DNA of 13,342 bases from Acidobacteriota bacterium (GTDB lineage: Bacteria; Acidobacteriota; Terriglobia; Terriglobales; Acidobacteriaceae). Below the pieces are notes generated by a model. That model saw only the letters and a program-made list of their open reading frames with translations, was not told where the DNA came from and made no database searches. The position numbers and the translations under genes are program-made. This document shows, in pieces, positions 1 to 6,103 of the stretch. Location of the stretch: NCBI GenBank assembly GCA_021780415.1, contig JAJXYW010000061.1, positions 1 through 13,342 on the forward strand, in the 5' to 3' direction. How positions within the stretch are numbered: the stretch's first letter is position 1; every line of letters starts with the position of its first letter.

Positions 1-876
1 ATCAAGCGCATCGTCGCAGCGCTCCCCAAGGATCGCCAGACCATGTGCTACTCCGCCACGCTCGACGCCAACATCCGCGAGATCGTCAAGGACTACGTGC
101 AGACTCCGGTCCGTGTCGAGATCGGCCACACCTCGCGCCCGGTCGACAGCGTAGAGCTTCGCGTCTACACCGTCATGCAGGACCAGAAGCTCTCCCAGCT
201 CGACAAGATGCTCAACGAAGAACAGGGCACCTACCTCGTCTTCTCGCGCACCAAGCACGGTGCCGACCGCATCGGCCGCAAGCTCGAGAAGCTCGGCCAC
301 GAGGTCGAGATCATCCACGGTGACCGCTCGCAATCGCAGCGATCTGCCGCGCTCAAGAGCTTCGCCACCGGCCGCAGCCGCATCCTGGTCGCCACCGATG
401 TCGCCGCCCGCGGCATCGACATCTCCAACATCGCGCACGTCGTCAACTACGACCTGCCCAACGGTTCCGACGACTTCGTGCATCGCATCGGCCGCACCGG
501 CCGCGCAGGTGCGAAGGGTGTCGCGAGCACCTTCATCACGCCGCTCGAAAAGGGCGACGCCCGCAAGCTCGAGCGCGAGTTGAAGATCAAGTTCACCTGG
601 AACGAAGCCGACAAGAATCTCGCCAAGGAAGAGCGCAACAAGCCCATCGACCTCAGCAAGCCTGCCAGCGGCATCAACGACCTGCTCCAGATGGAGACCC
701 GCAGTTGGAAGAACGCCGACGGCTCCGTCAACGAGTCCACACCGCAGCGTTCGCGCAGCGGTTCAGGCGGCGGCTTCAACCGCTCCGGCGGACGCTCCAG
801 CGGAGGCCGTCCTCAGGGTGGCCACGCCGGCCGTCCCGCTGGCCGTCGTACCGGCGGCGGCACGCGCGGCCGCTAA
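1..876 (+). CDS. DEAD-box RNA helicase, C-terminal part (5' truncated by window)
   Basis: The reading frame is open from base 1, so the start lies outside the window; 291 residues are visible. Fragment residues 18-20 are motif III (SAT). The helicase C-terminal domain follows, with motif IV VFSRTK (80-85), HGD (107-109), motif V ATDVAARGID (131-140) and motif VI HRIGRTGRAG (161-170). From about residue 240 the tail is low-complexity and rich in Gly, Arg and Ser, as in RhlE/DeaD-type helicases, where such tails bind RNA non-specifically. The role is ATP-dependent RNA remodelling, for example in ribosome assembly, mRNA decay or cold adaptation; the exact subtype (RhlE, DeaD or other) cannot be decided without the N-terminus. 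Translation stops at TAA 874-876, and a long perfect hairpin follows at 896. Confidence 0.95.
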   Translation: MKRIVAALPKDRQTMCYSATLDANIREIVKDYVQTPVRVEIGHTSRPVDSVELRVYTVMQDQKLSQLDKMLNEEQGTYLVFSRTKHGADRIGRKLEKLGHEVEIIHGDRSQSQRSAALKSFATGRSRILVATDVAARGIDISNIAHVVNYDLPNGSDDFVHRIGRTGRAGAKGVASTFITPLEKGDARKLERELKIKFTWNEADKNLAKEERNKPIDLSKPASGINDLLQMETRSWKNADGSVNESTPQRSRSGSGGGFNRSGGRSSGGRPQGGHAGRPAGRRTGGGTRGR

Positions 877-895
877 CCCCGCATCTCACACCAAC

Positions 896-932
896 GCAGC
901 AAGGGCGAGGATCACATCCTCGCCCTTGCTGC
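896..932. terminator. Long perfect hairpin between convergent genes
   Basis: Bases 896-910 and 918-932 are perfectly complementary (15 bp), and A911-T917 and T912-A916 can extend the stem. It lies between the stop of the helicase gene on the plus strand and the stop of the GDCCVxC gene on the minus strand. Neither side carries a run of T. It may stop transcription from both directions or protect 3' ends, but it is not a textbook rho-independent terminator. Confidence 0.65.
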
Positions 933-954
933 ATTCACCCACGTAGGCACCCCA

Positions 955-1173
955 TCACCCGCCGCAGCAACTACCCTGCAACTGTATTGGCGGACACTTC
1001 ACCGATCCATACGAGCAGTACACGCAGCAATCTCCCTCCTTCGGACGCAGCACCGCCTTGCATTGCCGGCACTCATAAAAGAACTGGCAGGCATCCAAAG
1101 GCATCGTCTCCAACGACGCGTAACCACAATGCGGGCAAGTCAACACGGATTGCAGCACAACCTCAGAAGCCAT
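955..1173 (-). CDS. GDCCVxC-type small cysteine-rich protein
   Basis: This 72-residue protein has 11 cysteines: 13, 16, 29, 35, 38, 49, 50, 53, 60, 69 and 70. The pairs CPHC (13-16) and CRQC (35-38) look like a zinc ribbon. They are followed by GDCCVYC (47-53) and SVKCPP, the signature of the family known as GDCCVxC domain-containing (seleno)proteins. Some members have selenocysteine in this motif; here every position is an ordinary Cys codon. The biochemical function is unknown; metal or redox handling is an inference from the cysteines. The protein ends in GSCCGG. The ATG at 1173 has AGGAG nine bases upstream. The gene diverges from ridA and converges on the helicase gene. Confidence 0.85.
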   Translation of the reverse strand: MASEVVLQSVLTCPHCGYASLETMPLDACQFFYECRQCKAVLRPKEGDCCVYCSYGSVKCPPIQLQGSCCGG

Positions 1174-1316
1174 CCTTTCGATCTCCTATCCCAGCAGCGT
1201 CCAGAGCGTCCCGGCAATGCAACAAGCCGTAGTTGCACTCCCTGGAAACCATCCTGGCGATGCCCTGATCCGCCGCCCGCTTGCACGCCTCTTCCCTTTG
1301 GCCGACAATCCATCCT

Positions 1317-1730
1317 ATGCCACTCGACCATCCCACCAAGTCCGCCATCGCCACCACCGCCGCCCCGGCCGCCATCGGCCCATACTCCCAGGCCGTCCAC
1401 ATCGGCAACGCCGTCTACACCTCCGGCCAGATCCCCATCGACCCGGCCACCGGCGAGCTGGTTGCCGGTGGCATCGAAGCTCAGACCGCCCGCGTCCTCA
1501 ACAACCTCAAAGCCGTCCTTGCCGCCGCCGGCCTCACCTTCGCCCACGTCGTCCGCACCACCGTATACCTCAAAGACCTGGCCGACTTCGCCGCGATGAA
1601 CGCCCTCTACGCCACCTGCTTTGCGCCCGATGGCATCGTCGCTCCCGCGCGCTCCACCGTCCAGGTAGCGGCTCTCCCCAAAGGCGCACTCATTGAAATC
1701 GACTGCATCGCCCACGTCCCCTCCGCCTAA
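1317..1730 (+). CDS. ridA: RidA family enamine/imine deaminase
   Basis: RidA (YjgF/YER057c/UK114) enzymes hydrolyse reactive enamine/imine intermediates, such as 2-aminoacrylate released by PLP-dependent dehydratases, to ketoacids and ammonia in the cytoplasm. Visible hallmarks are AIGPYSQAV (19-27), YTSGQIP (34-40), an ARS motif with Arg112 (equivalent to Arg105 of E. coli RidA, which binds the substrate carboxylate) and IEI with Glu127 near the C-terminus. The length from ATG 1317 is 137 residues, close to the family norm of about 128. An in-frame TTG at 1281 would add 12 residues with no homology, so ATG 1317 was chosen. No strong ribosome binding site is visible. msrB follows on the same strand after 111 bases and may be co-transcribed. 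Confidence 0.93.
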   Translation: MPLDHPTKSAIATTAAPAAIGPYSQAVHIGNAVYTSGQIPIDPATGELVAGGIEAQTARVLNNLKAVLAAAGLTFAHVVRTTVYLKDLADFAAMNALYATCFAPDGIVAPARSTVQVAALPKGALIEIDCIAHVPSA

Positions 1731-1841
1731 CCTCACGGTCCTCACCGGATGCCGCCATCCATCTCCTGCGGTCTGGGACGGGCGACAACCTCCCCGCATC
1801 GCCCCCACCCTCAGAGCATCTAACCCCCCAAGGAGTCTCCC

Positions 1842-2237
1842 ATGCCTGCCAAGCTTGAAAAATCCGACGCCGAGTGGCGCGCCCTGCTCACCCCCGAGCA
1901 GTATCACGTCCTCCGCGAGAAGGGCACCGAGCGTCCCTTCACTGGCGCGCTCACCAACAACCACGCCGACGGCTTCTACCACTGCGCAGCCTGCGACGCC
2001 CTCCTCTTCCAATCCGACACCAAGTTCGAATCCGGCTGCGGCTGGCCCAGCTTCTTCGACACCATCGCCAGGGACGCCGTCGAGCTCCACGAAGACCGTT
2101 CCTTCGGCATGCATCGCATCGAAGTCACCTGCGCAGCCTGCGGCAGCCATCTCGGCCACGTCTTCCCCGACGGCCCCAACCCCACCGGCCAGCGCTACTG
2201 CATCAACTCTGCTTCCTTGAAGTTCGAGGACAAGTGA
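1842..2237 (+). CDS. msrB: Peptide-methionine (R)-S-oxide reductase MsrB
   Basis: MsrB repairs oxidised proteins by reducing methionine-R-sulfoxide, with thioredoxin as the usual reductant. The 131-residue protein is a complete single-domain MsrB. Zinc-binding cysteines are C48/C51 (HCAAC) and C97/C100 (CAAC). SGCGWPSF (64-71) carries the usual recycling Cys66, and RYCINSASL (118-126) carries the catalytic Cys120. There is no signal peptide, so it is cytoplasmic. The ATG at 1842 has a strong AAGGAG at 1830-1835, six bases upstream, which fixes the start. Its neighbour ridA is also a damage-control enzyme. Downstream lie a 7-nt repeat array and the shared terminator region. Confidence 0.97.
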   Translation: MPAKLEKSDAEWRALLTPEQYHVLREKGTERPFTGALTNNHADGFYHCAACDALLFQSDTKFESGCGWPSFFDTIARDAVELHEDRSFGMHRIEVTCAACGSHLGHVFPDGPNPTGQRYCINSASLKFEDK

Positions 2238-2250
2238 GCGATGGCGAAGC

Positions 2251-2278
2251 AGTAGAGAGTAAGGAGTAAGTAGTAGAA
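2251..2278 (+). repeat. Array of four degenerate 7-nt units (AGTARRN), array 1
   Basis: Four consecutive 7-mers start at 2251, 2258, 2265 and 2272 and fit AGTARRN. The array lies between the msrB stop and the terminator hairpin at 2286. A related array occurs in inverted orientation at 2377-2404, and bases 2248-2275 pair with 2379-2406 at 24 of 28 positions. No coding role is apparent. It resembles in style the short tandemly repeated heptamers known from cyanobacteria, but with different units. Confidence 0.7.
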
Positions 2279-2285
2279 AAGACAA

Positions 2286-2320
2286 AATGCCCCGACCTGC
2301 TCTAGGCAGACCGGGGCATT
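2286..2320 (-). terminator. Rho-independent terminator of rpmB
   Basis: Arms 2286-2294 and 2312-2320 are perfectly complementary (9 bp), with a second inner stem CTGC/GCAG (2297-2300 with 2306-2309). Read on the minus strand the hairpin ends in ATT and is followed by TTGTCTTTT, the expected U-rich tail. It therefore terminates the rpmB transcript. The plus-strand side has no T tract, though the hairpin may also slow transcription coming from msrB. Confidence 0.8.
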
Positions 2321-2376
2321 CTCATCACCGAAACAAGATACAAGGATGCAGCAGACCAGAGCGCTCAACCCAACCG

Positions 2377-2404
2377 CTCTACTCCTTGCTCATTACTCGC
2401 TACT
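2377..2404 (-). repeat. Array of four degenerate 7-nt units, array 2 (inverted)
   Basis: Read on the minus strand, four consecutive 7-mers of the AGTAGNG/AGYAAKG type fill 2404 down to 2377, starting three bases after the rpmB stop codon. It is the inverted partner of the array at 2251-2278. In RNA from either strand the two arrays could pair into a long imperfect stem that encloses the terminator. Confidence 0.7.
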
Positions 2405-2406
2405 GC

Positions 2407-2601
2407 TTAGCCCTTGATAACCTTGCCGCTCTTGATGCAGGTGGTGCAGACCCTGACTCGCTTGGTCCCGCCGCCCGACGGCGCAGCTGCCTTCACCGAC
2501 TGTAGATTCGGGTTCCAGCGCCGGCGAGTTACGTTATTCGCGTGCGAGATGTTGTTACCAAACTGCGGCCCCTTGCCGCAAAGCTCACATACCTGTGCCA
2601 T
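2407..2601 (-). CDS. rpmB: 50S ribosomal protein bL28
   Basis: This 64-residue protein begins [19 protein letters not shown] and contains the bL28 core with [12 protein letters not shown] and a [17 protein letters not shown] ending. The CxxC pairs at CELC and CTTC make it the zinc-ribbon (C+) form of L28. It is a structural protein of the large ribosomal subunit. The frame stays open upstream, but the ATG at 2601 carries GGAG seven bases before it and the family N-terminus starts exactly there. It lies downstream of tRNA-Val on the same strand, and no terminator separates them, so co-transcription is possible. The terminator at 2286-2320 closes the unit. Confidence 0.97.
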   Translation of the reverse strand: MAQVCELCGKGPQFGNNISHANNVTRRRWNPNLQSVKAAAPSGGGTKRVRVCTTCIKSGKVIKG

Positions 2602-2705
2602 GACATCACTCCAAAGATCAAAACTTATTCCGCAAACTTCCAGAGAACTCCACGTCATCAACGACCCTTGCTCGGTCTCGATATCCCAGACATCTACGGG
2701 GTGAG

Positions 2706-2782
2706 TGGTAGGCACGAGCGGATTCGAACCGCTGACCTCTACCGTGTCAAGGTAGCGCTCTAACCAACTGAGCTACGCGCCT
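2706..2782 (-). tRNA. tRNA-Val (anticodon GAC)
   Basis: Read on the minus strand this 77-nt sequence folds as a complete cloverleaf. The 7-bp acceptor AGGCGCG/CGTGCCT has one G-T wobble, the D arm is GCTC/GAGC, and the anticodon stem CTACC/GGTAG bears loop TTGACAC with anticodon GAC. The T arm AGCGG-TTCGAAT-CCGCT is canonical, with discriminator A and an encoded CCA. The anticodon reads valine codons GUC and GUU. A promoter lies just upstream, and rpmB follows about 104 bases downstream. Confidence 0.97.
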
Positions 2783-2797
2783 CTGGTGCGTCGTTTC

Positions 2798-2827
2798 AGT
2801 GTATCTTGACTTTCACCCCCACCGCAA
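2798..2827 (-). promoter_or_regulatory. Candidate sigma70 promoter of tRNA-Val
   Basis: On the minus strand TTGCGG (2827-2822) is followed after 18 bases by TACACT (2803-2798), which would start transcription about 8-10 bases before the tRNA. The -10 hexamer is the same as that proposed for iscR. No experimental support. Confidence 0.5.
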
Positions 2828-2918
2828 CCTCTCCCGCCAGCAACAGCAGTCCGCTGTGATCCGAGGATCGAAGTTTCCCAAAACCCGACTTACAGGAAAG
2901 ACTGGCCGTGCCGAAAAG

Positions 2919-3254
2919 CTAGAGGGTGCTGGAAGGCACACCGTACTTGAGCTTTGCTGCCTCGTCGCTCAGGACCCGCAAAGCCATTGGACCGCCGCCC
3001 TGCATGTCGCCATGGGGAAAATAAAGCTCCCAGAACCGTTGATCTTGAGGATCTTGGTACAGGATTTCCCATCCGCTCGCAGCAAGAGCAATCCTTTGAA
3101 ATCTGTTGGCAGTCAGTTGCCTAATCAGGACTGAGGCTTCATCTTCCACCATCCGCCCTTCGATCAGGGTCCAGGAGCCGACCAATTCGCTCGTGTCCTT
3201 GAAGCTAGTCACTGTGTCCTCACTGGCTACTAGTCTACGATTCGCTAGGTTCAT
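2919..3254 (-). CDS. Imm27-family immunity protein (orphan)
   Basis: The product has 111 residues from the ATG at 3254. Residues 24-40 (LVGSW...V.DE) and the block SGWEILYQDPQDQRFWELY (60-78) followed by MQGGGP (84-89) match, from memory, the Imm27 signature (LVG.W, GW..L..DP.DGR.WE, HGGGP). Imm27 proteins are predicted to neutralise polymorphic toxins by direct binding; no toxin gene is visible nearby, so this is an orphan or displaced immunity gene. There is no signal peptide or membrane segment. The start is uncertain: an in-frame TTG at 3275 touches its only nearby GGAG, ATG 3254 lacks a clear ribosome binding site, and a GTG at codon 15 of the ATG version is preceded by GAGG. The gene lies 28 bases downstream of the phosphatidyltransferase gene, and its base composition is visibly less G+C-rich than its neighbours, suggesting acquisition. 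Confidence 0.78.
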   Translation of the reverse strand: MNLANRRLVASEDTVTSFKDTSELVGSWTLIEGRMVEDEASVLIRQLTANRFQRIALAASGWEILYQDPQDQRFWELYFPHGDMQGGGPMALRVLSDEAAKLKYGVPSSTL

Positions 3255-3282
3255 GAAATACGATATTTTCGGCAACTCCGCC

Positions 3283-3861
3283 CTACCGCCCCGCCGCCAC
3301 CCCCACCGGCTCCCCCACCCGCCGAATCACAATCCACGCATACTCCGCAGCCGACACCGGCGCCAGCCCGGCAATCGCCCACAGCAGCGCCGTCCGCAAC
3401 TCTCCCAATCCCGACCGCGGAATCACCTCGCACGTCATCACCGTCAGCACGCCCAGAATCTGCACCAGCGTATTCAGTTTCCCCAGCTTGCTCGGCTCGA
3501 AGTTTCGCAGCGTATTGGTCGCGAACAGCAGCGTCGCAATCAGCAGAATCCCAATATCCCGGCTCAGCACCAGCACCGTCACATACCGCGGAATCGCCCC
3601 CACATGCGTCAGCACCACAAACATCGTGCTCAGCAGCAGCTTATCTGCGATCGGGTCCAGATACTGGCCCAGTTTGGTGCGTTGCTTCAGCGCCCTCGCC
3701 AGCAGCCCATCCAGCCCATCGCTCACCCCCGCCACCCACAGCAGCGCAAACGCCAGGCCCCAGTGCCGGTTCAGGATCGTAATCACCAGAAACGGCAGCA
3801 CAAACAGCCGCAGCATCGTCAGCAGGTTGGGTGCAGCGCGAAATTGTCTTAATGCAGTCAC
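3283..3861 (-). CDS. CDP-alcohol phosphatidyltransferase (PgsA or cardiolipin-synthase type)
   Basis: This is a 192-residue integral membrane enzyme with several hydrophobic helices. The CAPT motif D-G-x2-A-R-x8-G-x3-D-x3-D is complete at residues 51-73 (Asp51, Asp69 and Asp73, plus Asp48 just before) and binds the metal and CDP-alcohol. Such enzymes move a phosphatidyl group from CDP-diacylglycerol to an alcohol in the inner membrane. Length fits both phosphatidylglycerophosphate synthase and CAPT-type cardiolipin synthase. SRDIGIL (about 100-106) and KLGKLNTLVQ (125-134) look more like the cardiolipin-synthase (CRLS1-like) pattern than PgsA, which usually has GRE and KTxxQ, so the substrate is left open. 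The start is GTG 3861 with only a weak GAG upstream; the next ATG would cut into the first helix. It heads the minus-strand block and diverges from iscR. Confidence 0.88.
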   Translation of the reverse strand: MTALRQFRAAPNLLTMLRLFVLPFLVITILNRHWGLAFALLWVAGVSDGLDGLLARALKQRTKLGQYLDPIADKLLLSTMFVVLTHVGAIPRYVTVLVLSRDIGILLIATLLFATNTLRNFEPSKLGKLNTLVQILGVLTVMTCEVIPRSGLGELRTALLWAIAGLAPVSAAEYAWIVIRRVGEPVGVAAGR

Positions 3862-3946
3862 AAACGCTCAAAACCGCTGGGACGTCACGTCCGGGGATAC
3901 GCCATGGTAGCCGATTTCCCCGTGCGAAACCCATCCCTCAATCTAC

Positions 3947-3988
3947 GACCATTTTGGTCTTGCTTCCAGACCCGCAATTCCGTACACT
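3947..3988 (+). promoter_or_regulatory. iscR promoter with overlapping palindrome
   Basis: TTGCTT (3960-3965), a 17-base spacer and TACACT (3983-3988) form a good sigma70-like promoter about 60 bases before iscR. Immediately upstream, 3947-3959 is a perfect 13-bp palindrome, GACCA-TTT-TGGTC, and its right half also contains an alternative -35 (TTGGTC, 3954-3959). A dyad at this place is where a repressor such as IscR could act. It does not closely match the E. coli IscR type 1 or type 2 consensus, so assignment to IscR is inference. Confidence 0.5.
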
Positions 3989-4047
3989 GACTTTGGTGGA
4001 AGTCTGCGCGGCTTCTCTTCCGCGCCACATCCCCCCCGGATCCATCC

Positions 4048-4536
4048 ATGCTTAGGCTCACCAAAAAAGCGGACTACGGCCTCATGGCCCTCAAGTATCT
4101 TGCCGAGCAAGCCGTTCTCGCCGAGCAGGCCGGTGCCGACCTCAATCTCTCCGGTGCCCGCTCCGCAAAGGATATCGCCGAGGCTTACCATATTCCTCCG
4201 CAACTCCTCGCCAAGATCCTCCAGACCCTCGCCCGCGCCAACCTCCTCATCTCCCACGCCGGCACCAATGGCGGCTACGCTCTTGCCCGCCCCGCAGCCG
4301 ACATCTCCACCTTTGAGGTCATCCGCGCCATCGACGGCCCGCTTTTCATCACCAGTTGCATCACCATTCACGGAGCCTGCGACCTCGCCGGCCACTGCAC
4401 CATCAAAGAGCCGTTGCGCAAAGTCAACGACAGCATCACCACCCTGCTCTCAGGCATCAGTGTCGCCGATCTCATCGAACCCGCAGATCACCTCCCCGCG
4501 GCAATGGCCGGCGGCCTGGTCAACATCGAACGCTAG
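4048..4536 (+). CDS. iscR: Rrf2-family Fe-S regulator IscR
   Basis: This 162-residue Rrf2 winged-helix regulator sits directly before iscS. The N-terminus MLRLTKKADYGLMALKYLA is the usual Rrf2 start, the recognition-helix region is near 39-66 (AKDIAEAYHIPPQLLAKIL) and the wing is near 70-80 (HAGTNGGYALA). Three cysteines, C104, C111 and C117, are the expected [2Fe-2S] ligands, spaced C-x6-C-x5-C instead of C-x5-C-x5-C in E. coli. The fourth E. coli ligand, His107, three residues after the last Cys, is replaced by Lys120; His109 and His116 are nearby candidates. About 12 extra residues (around 25-38) lengthen the first helical region. The expected role is to repress or activate the isc locus according to cluster status. 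The start is ATG 4048, with a poor ribosome binding site. Confidence 0.9.
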   Translation: MLRLTKKADYGLMALKYLAEQAVLAEQAGADLNLSGARSAKDIAEAYHIPPQLLAKILQTLARANLLISHAGTNGGYALARPAADISTFEVIRAIDGPLFITSCITIHGACDLAGHCTIKEPLRKVNDSITTLLSGISVADLIEPADHLPAAMAGGLVNIER

Positions 4537-4543
4537 CACCATC

Positions 4544-4592
4544 GTTCTCAGCGCTTTCACAACAAACTGAGAACTGAAACTGAAAACTGAGC
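4544..4592 (+). repeat. iscR-iscS spacer: hairpin plus 7-nt repeat array 3
   Basis: GTTCTCAG (4544-4551) pairs perfectly with CTGAGAAC (4567-4574) across a 15-base loop. Overlapping its right arm, 4565-4592 consists of four degenerate 7-nt units, with ACTGA recurring at 4566, 4573, 4579 and 4586. The element lies in the 94-base gap between iscR and iscS and ends 24 bases before the iscS ribosome binding site. It could modulate iscS expression or mRNA processing; no function is established. Confidence 0.6.
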
Positions 4593-4630
4593 ACAAGCGC
4601 ACAGCGCGACATTTTAGGAGCAAGAACATC

Positions 4631-5914
4631 ATGGCTGAAACCATCGGAATGAACGTCACCCAGTCGACCCACCCTCTCCCCCCCGGCGTCAAGCTGCCCA
4701 TCTACATGGACAACCACGCGACGACGCCGCTCGACCCGCGCGTTCTCGATGCCATGATGCCCTACCTCACAGGCATCTTTGGCAACGCGGCTTCGCGTAA
4801 CCACTCCTTCGGCTGGGAAGCCGAGCAGGGCGTCGAGAAGGCTCGCGAGCAGATCGCACGTCTCATCGGCGCGACCGCCAAGGAAGTCATCTTCACCTCC
4901 GGCGCCACCGAGAGCACCAACCTCGCCATCAAGGGCGCGGCCGAGATGTACCGCGAGCGCGGCAACCACATCATCACCCAGGTCACCGAGCACAAGGCCA
5001 CGCTCGACACCTGCAAGCGCCTCGAAAAGTCCGGCTTCCGCGTCACCTATCTCCCCGTCATGGCCGACGGCCTCATCGACCTCGAAGACCTCCAGCGCGC
5101 CATCGTCACCGACGGCCCGGACAAGACCATCCTGGTCTCCATCATGTACGCCAACAACGAAATCGGCGTCGTTCAGCCCGTCCAGGCCATCGGCAAGCTC
5201 TGTCACGACAACGGCATCATCTTCCACTGCGACGCCGTCCAGGCCGTCGGCAAGATCCCCGTCAACGTCCTCACCGACAACATTGATCTCATGTCCATCT
5301 CCGGCCACAAGCTCTACGGCCCCAAGGGCGTCGGTGCCCTCTACGTCCGTCGCCGCAACCCCCGCGTCCAGCTCGCCGAGCAGATCAACGGCGGCGGCCA
5401 CGAGCGCGGCATGCGCAGCGGCACCCTCAACGTCCCCGGCATCGTCGGCCTCGGTGCGGCATGCGAGATCTGCCAGAACGAGATGGCCGCCGAGTCTGCC
5501 CGCGAAGCCGAGCTCCGCGACTACCTCAAGAACAAGCTCGAGTCCGCCCTCGACTACGTCCAGGTCAACGGCAACATGGAGCACCATCTCCCCGGCAACC
5601 TCAACATGAGCTTCATCTACGTCGAAGGCGAGAGCCTCCTGATGGGCATCAACGACATCGCCGTCAGCTCCGGCAGCGCCTGCACCTCGGCCACCCTCGA
5701 GCCCAGCTACGTCCTCAAGGCCCTCGGCCTCGGCGACGACGTAGCCCACAGCTCCATCCGCTTCGGCCTCGGCCGCTTCAACACCAAAGCCGAAGTCGAC
5801 TACGTAGCCGACAAGATCATCGACGTAGTCCAACACCTCCGCGAGCTCAGCCCGCTCTACGAGATGGTCAAGGAAGGCATCGACCTCTCGAAGATCGAGT
5901 GGGCCGCCCACTAA
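4631..5914 (+). CDS. iscS: Cysteine desulfurase IscS
   Basis: This PLP-dependent, group I enzyme takes sulfur from L-cysteine as a persulfide and passes it to IscU and other acceptors. It has 427 residues. [14 protein letters not shown] (25-38) is the usual N-terminal block, TEHKAT (119-124) carries the cofactor-stacking His121, [10 protein letters not shown] (224-233) carries the PLP lysine Lys227, and [17 protein letters not shown] (346-362) is the mobile loop with catalytic Cys351. The C-terminus ([12 protein letters not shown]...IEWAAH) matches the E. coli IscU-binding tail in pattern. About 20 extra N-terminal residues precede the family start; ATG 4649 (Met7) is a possible alternative. 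ATG 4631 has AGGAG ten bases upstream. It follows iscR by 94 bases. Confidence 0.98.
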   Translation: MAETIGMNVTQSTHPLPPGVKLPIYMDNHATTPLDPRVLDAMMPYLTGIFGNAASRNHSFGWEAEQGVEKAREQIARLIGATAKEVIFTSGATESTNLAIKGAAEMYRERGNHIITQVTEHKATLDTCKRLEKSGFRVTYLPVMADGLIDLEDLQRAIVTDGPDKTILVSIMYANNEIGVVQPVQAIGKLCHDNGIIFHCDAVQAVGKIPVNVLTDNIDLMSISGHKLYGPKGVGALYVRRRNPRVQLAEQINGGGHERGMRSGTLNVPGIVGLGAACEICQNEMAAESAREAELRDYLKNKLESALDYVQVNGNMEHHLPGNLNMSFIYVEGESLLMGINDIAVSSGSACTSATLEPSYVLKALGLGDDVAHSSIRFGLGRFNTKAEVDYVADKIIDVVQHLRELSPLYEMVKEGIDLSKIEWAAH

Positions 5915-5976
5915 GTTTGAGGGGCCTTCGCTGTTGAAGGGCCTGCGTCTCATCCGACGTCGTGTTTCTGATCGCC

Positions 5977-6003
5977 GTCATCCTGAGCGCAGCGAAGGAT
6001 CTC
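5977..6003. repeat. Dispersed 27-nt repeat of the TCATCCTGAGCG type
   Basis: This copy of a widespread bacterial intergenic repeat reads GTCATCCTGAGCG, CAGCGAAGGATCTC in two abutting parts, with ATCCT (5980-5984) complementary to AGGAT (5996-6000). Similar elements occur, from general knowledge, in many unrelated genomes including Acidobacteriota. It lies in the 189-base iscS-iscU gap, which also holds small dyads GGCT-TC-AGCC near 6024-6033 and GGTT-TC-AACC near 6043-6052. Confidence 0.6.
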
Positions 6004-6103
6004 AGTAATTCGGATTAGCAGCCGGCTTCAGCCCCGGCCAGGTTTCAACCGGCGCATCAAACCGCACCGGAGCATCATCAAAAGTACACGAGGGACACAC
6101 ATC

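Noticed and set aside
896..932. Hairpin as a classical rho-independent terminator
   Set aside because: The stem is excellent but neither strand has a T tract, so it is listed with reduced confidence only.
705..1232. 175-codon plus-strand frame after the helicase gene
   Set aside because: It begins inside the helicase gene in another frame and crosses the hairpin and the antisense of the GDCCVxC gene; the sequence is Pro/Arg/Ser-rich noise.
1140..2285. 381-codon open frame on the minus strand across ridA and msrB
   Set aside because: It is antisense to two well-recognised genes, is Gly/Val-rich and has no recognisable domain.
2602..2705. Separate promoter for rpmB
   Set aside because: No pair of -35 and -10 hexamers with acceptable spacing was found, so co-transcription with tRNA-Val is the simpler reading.
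4520..5953. 477-codon open frame antisense to iscS
   Set aside because: It mirrors the C-rich third positions of iscS, its predicted protein is a biased run of Val, Asp, Gly, Ala and Glu, and iscS on the other strand has every family motif.
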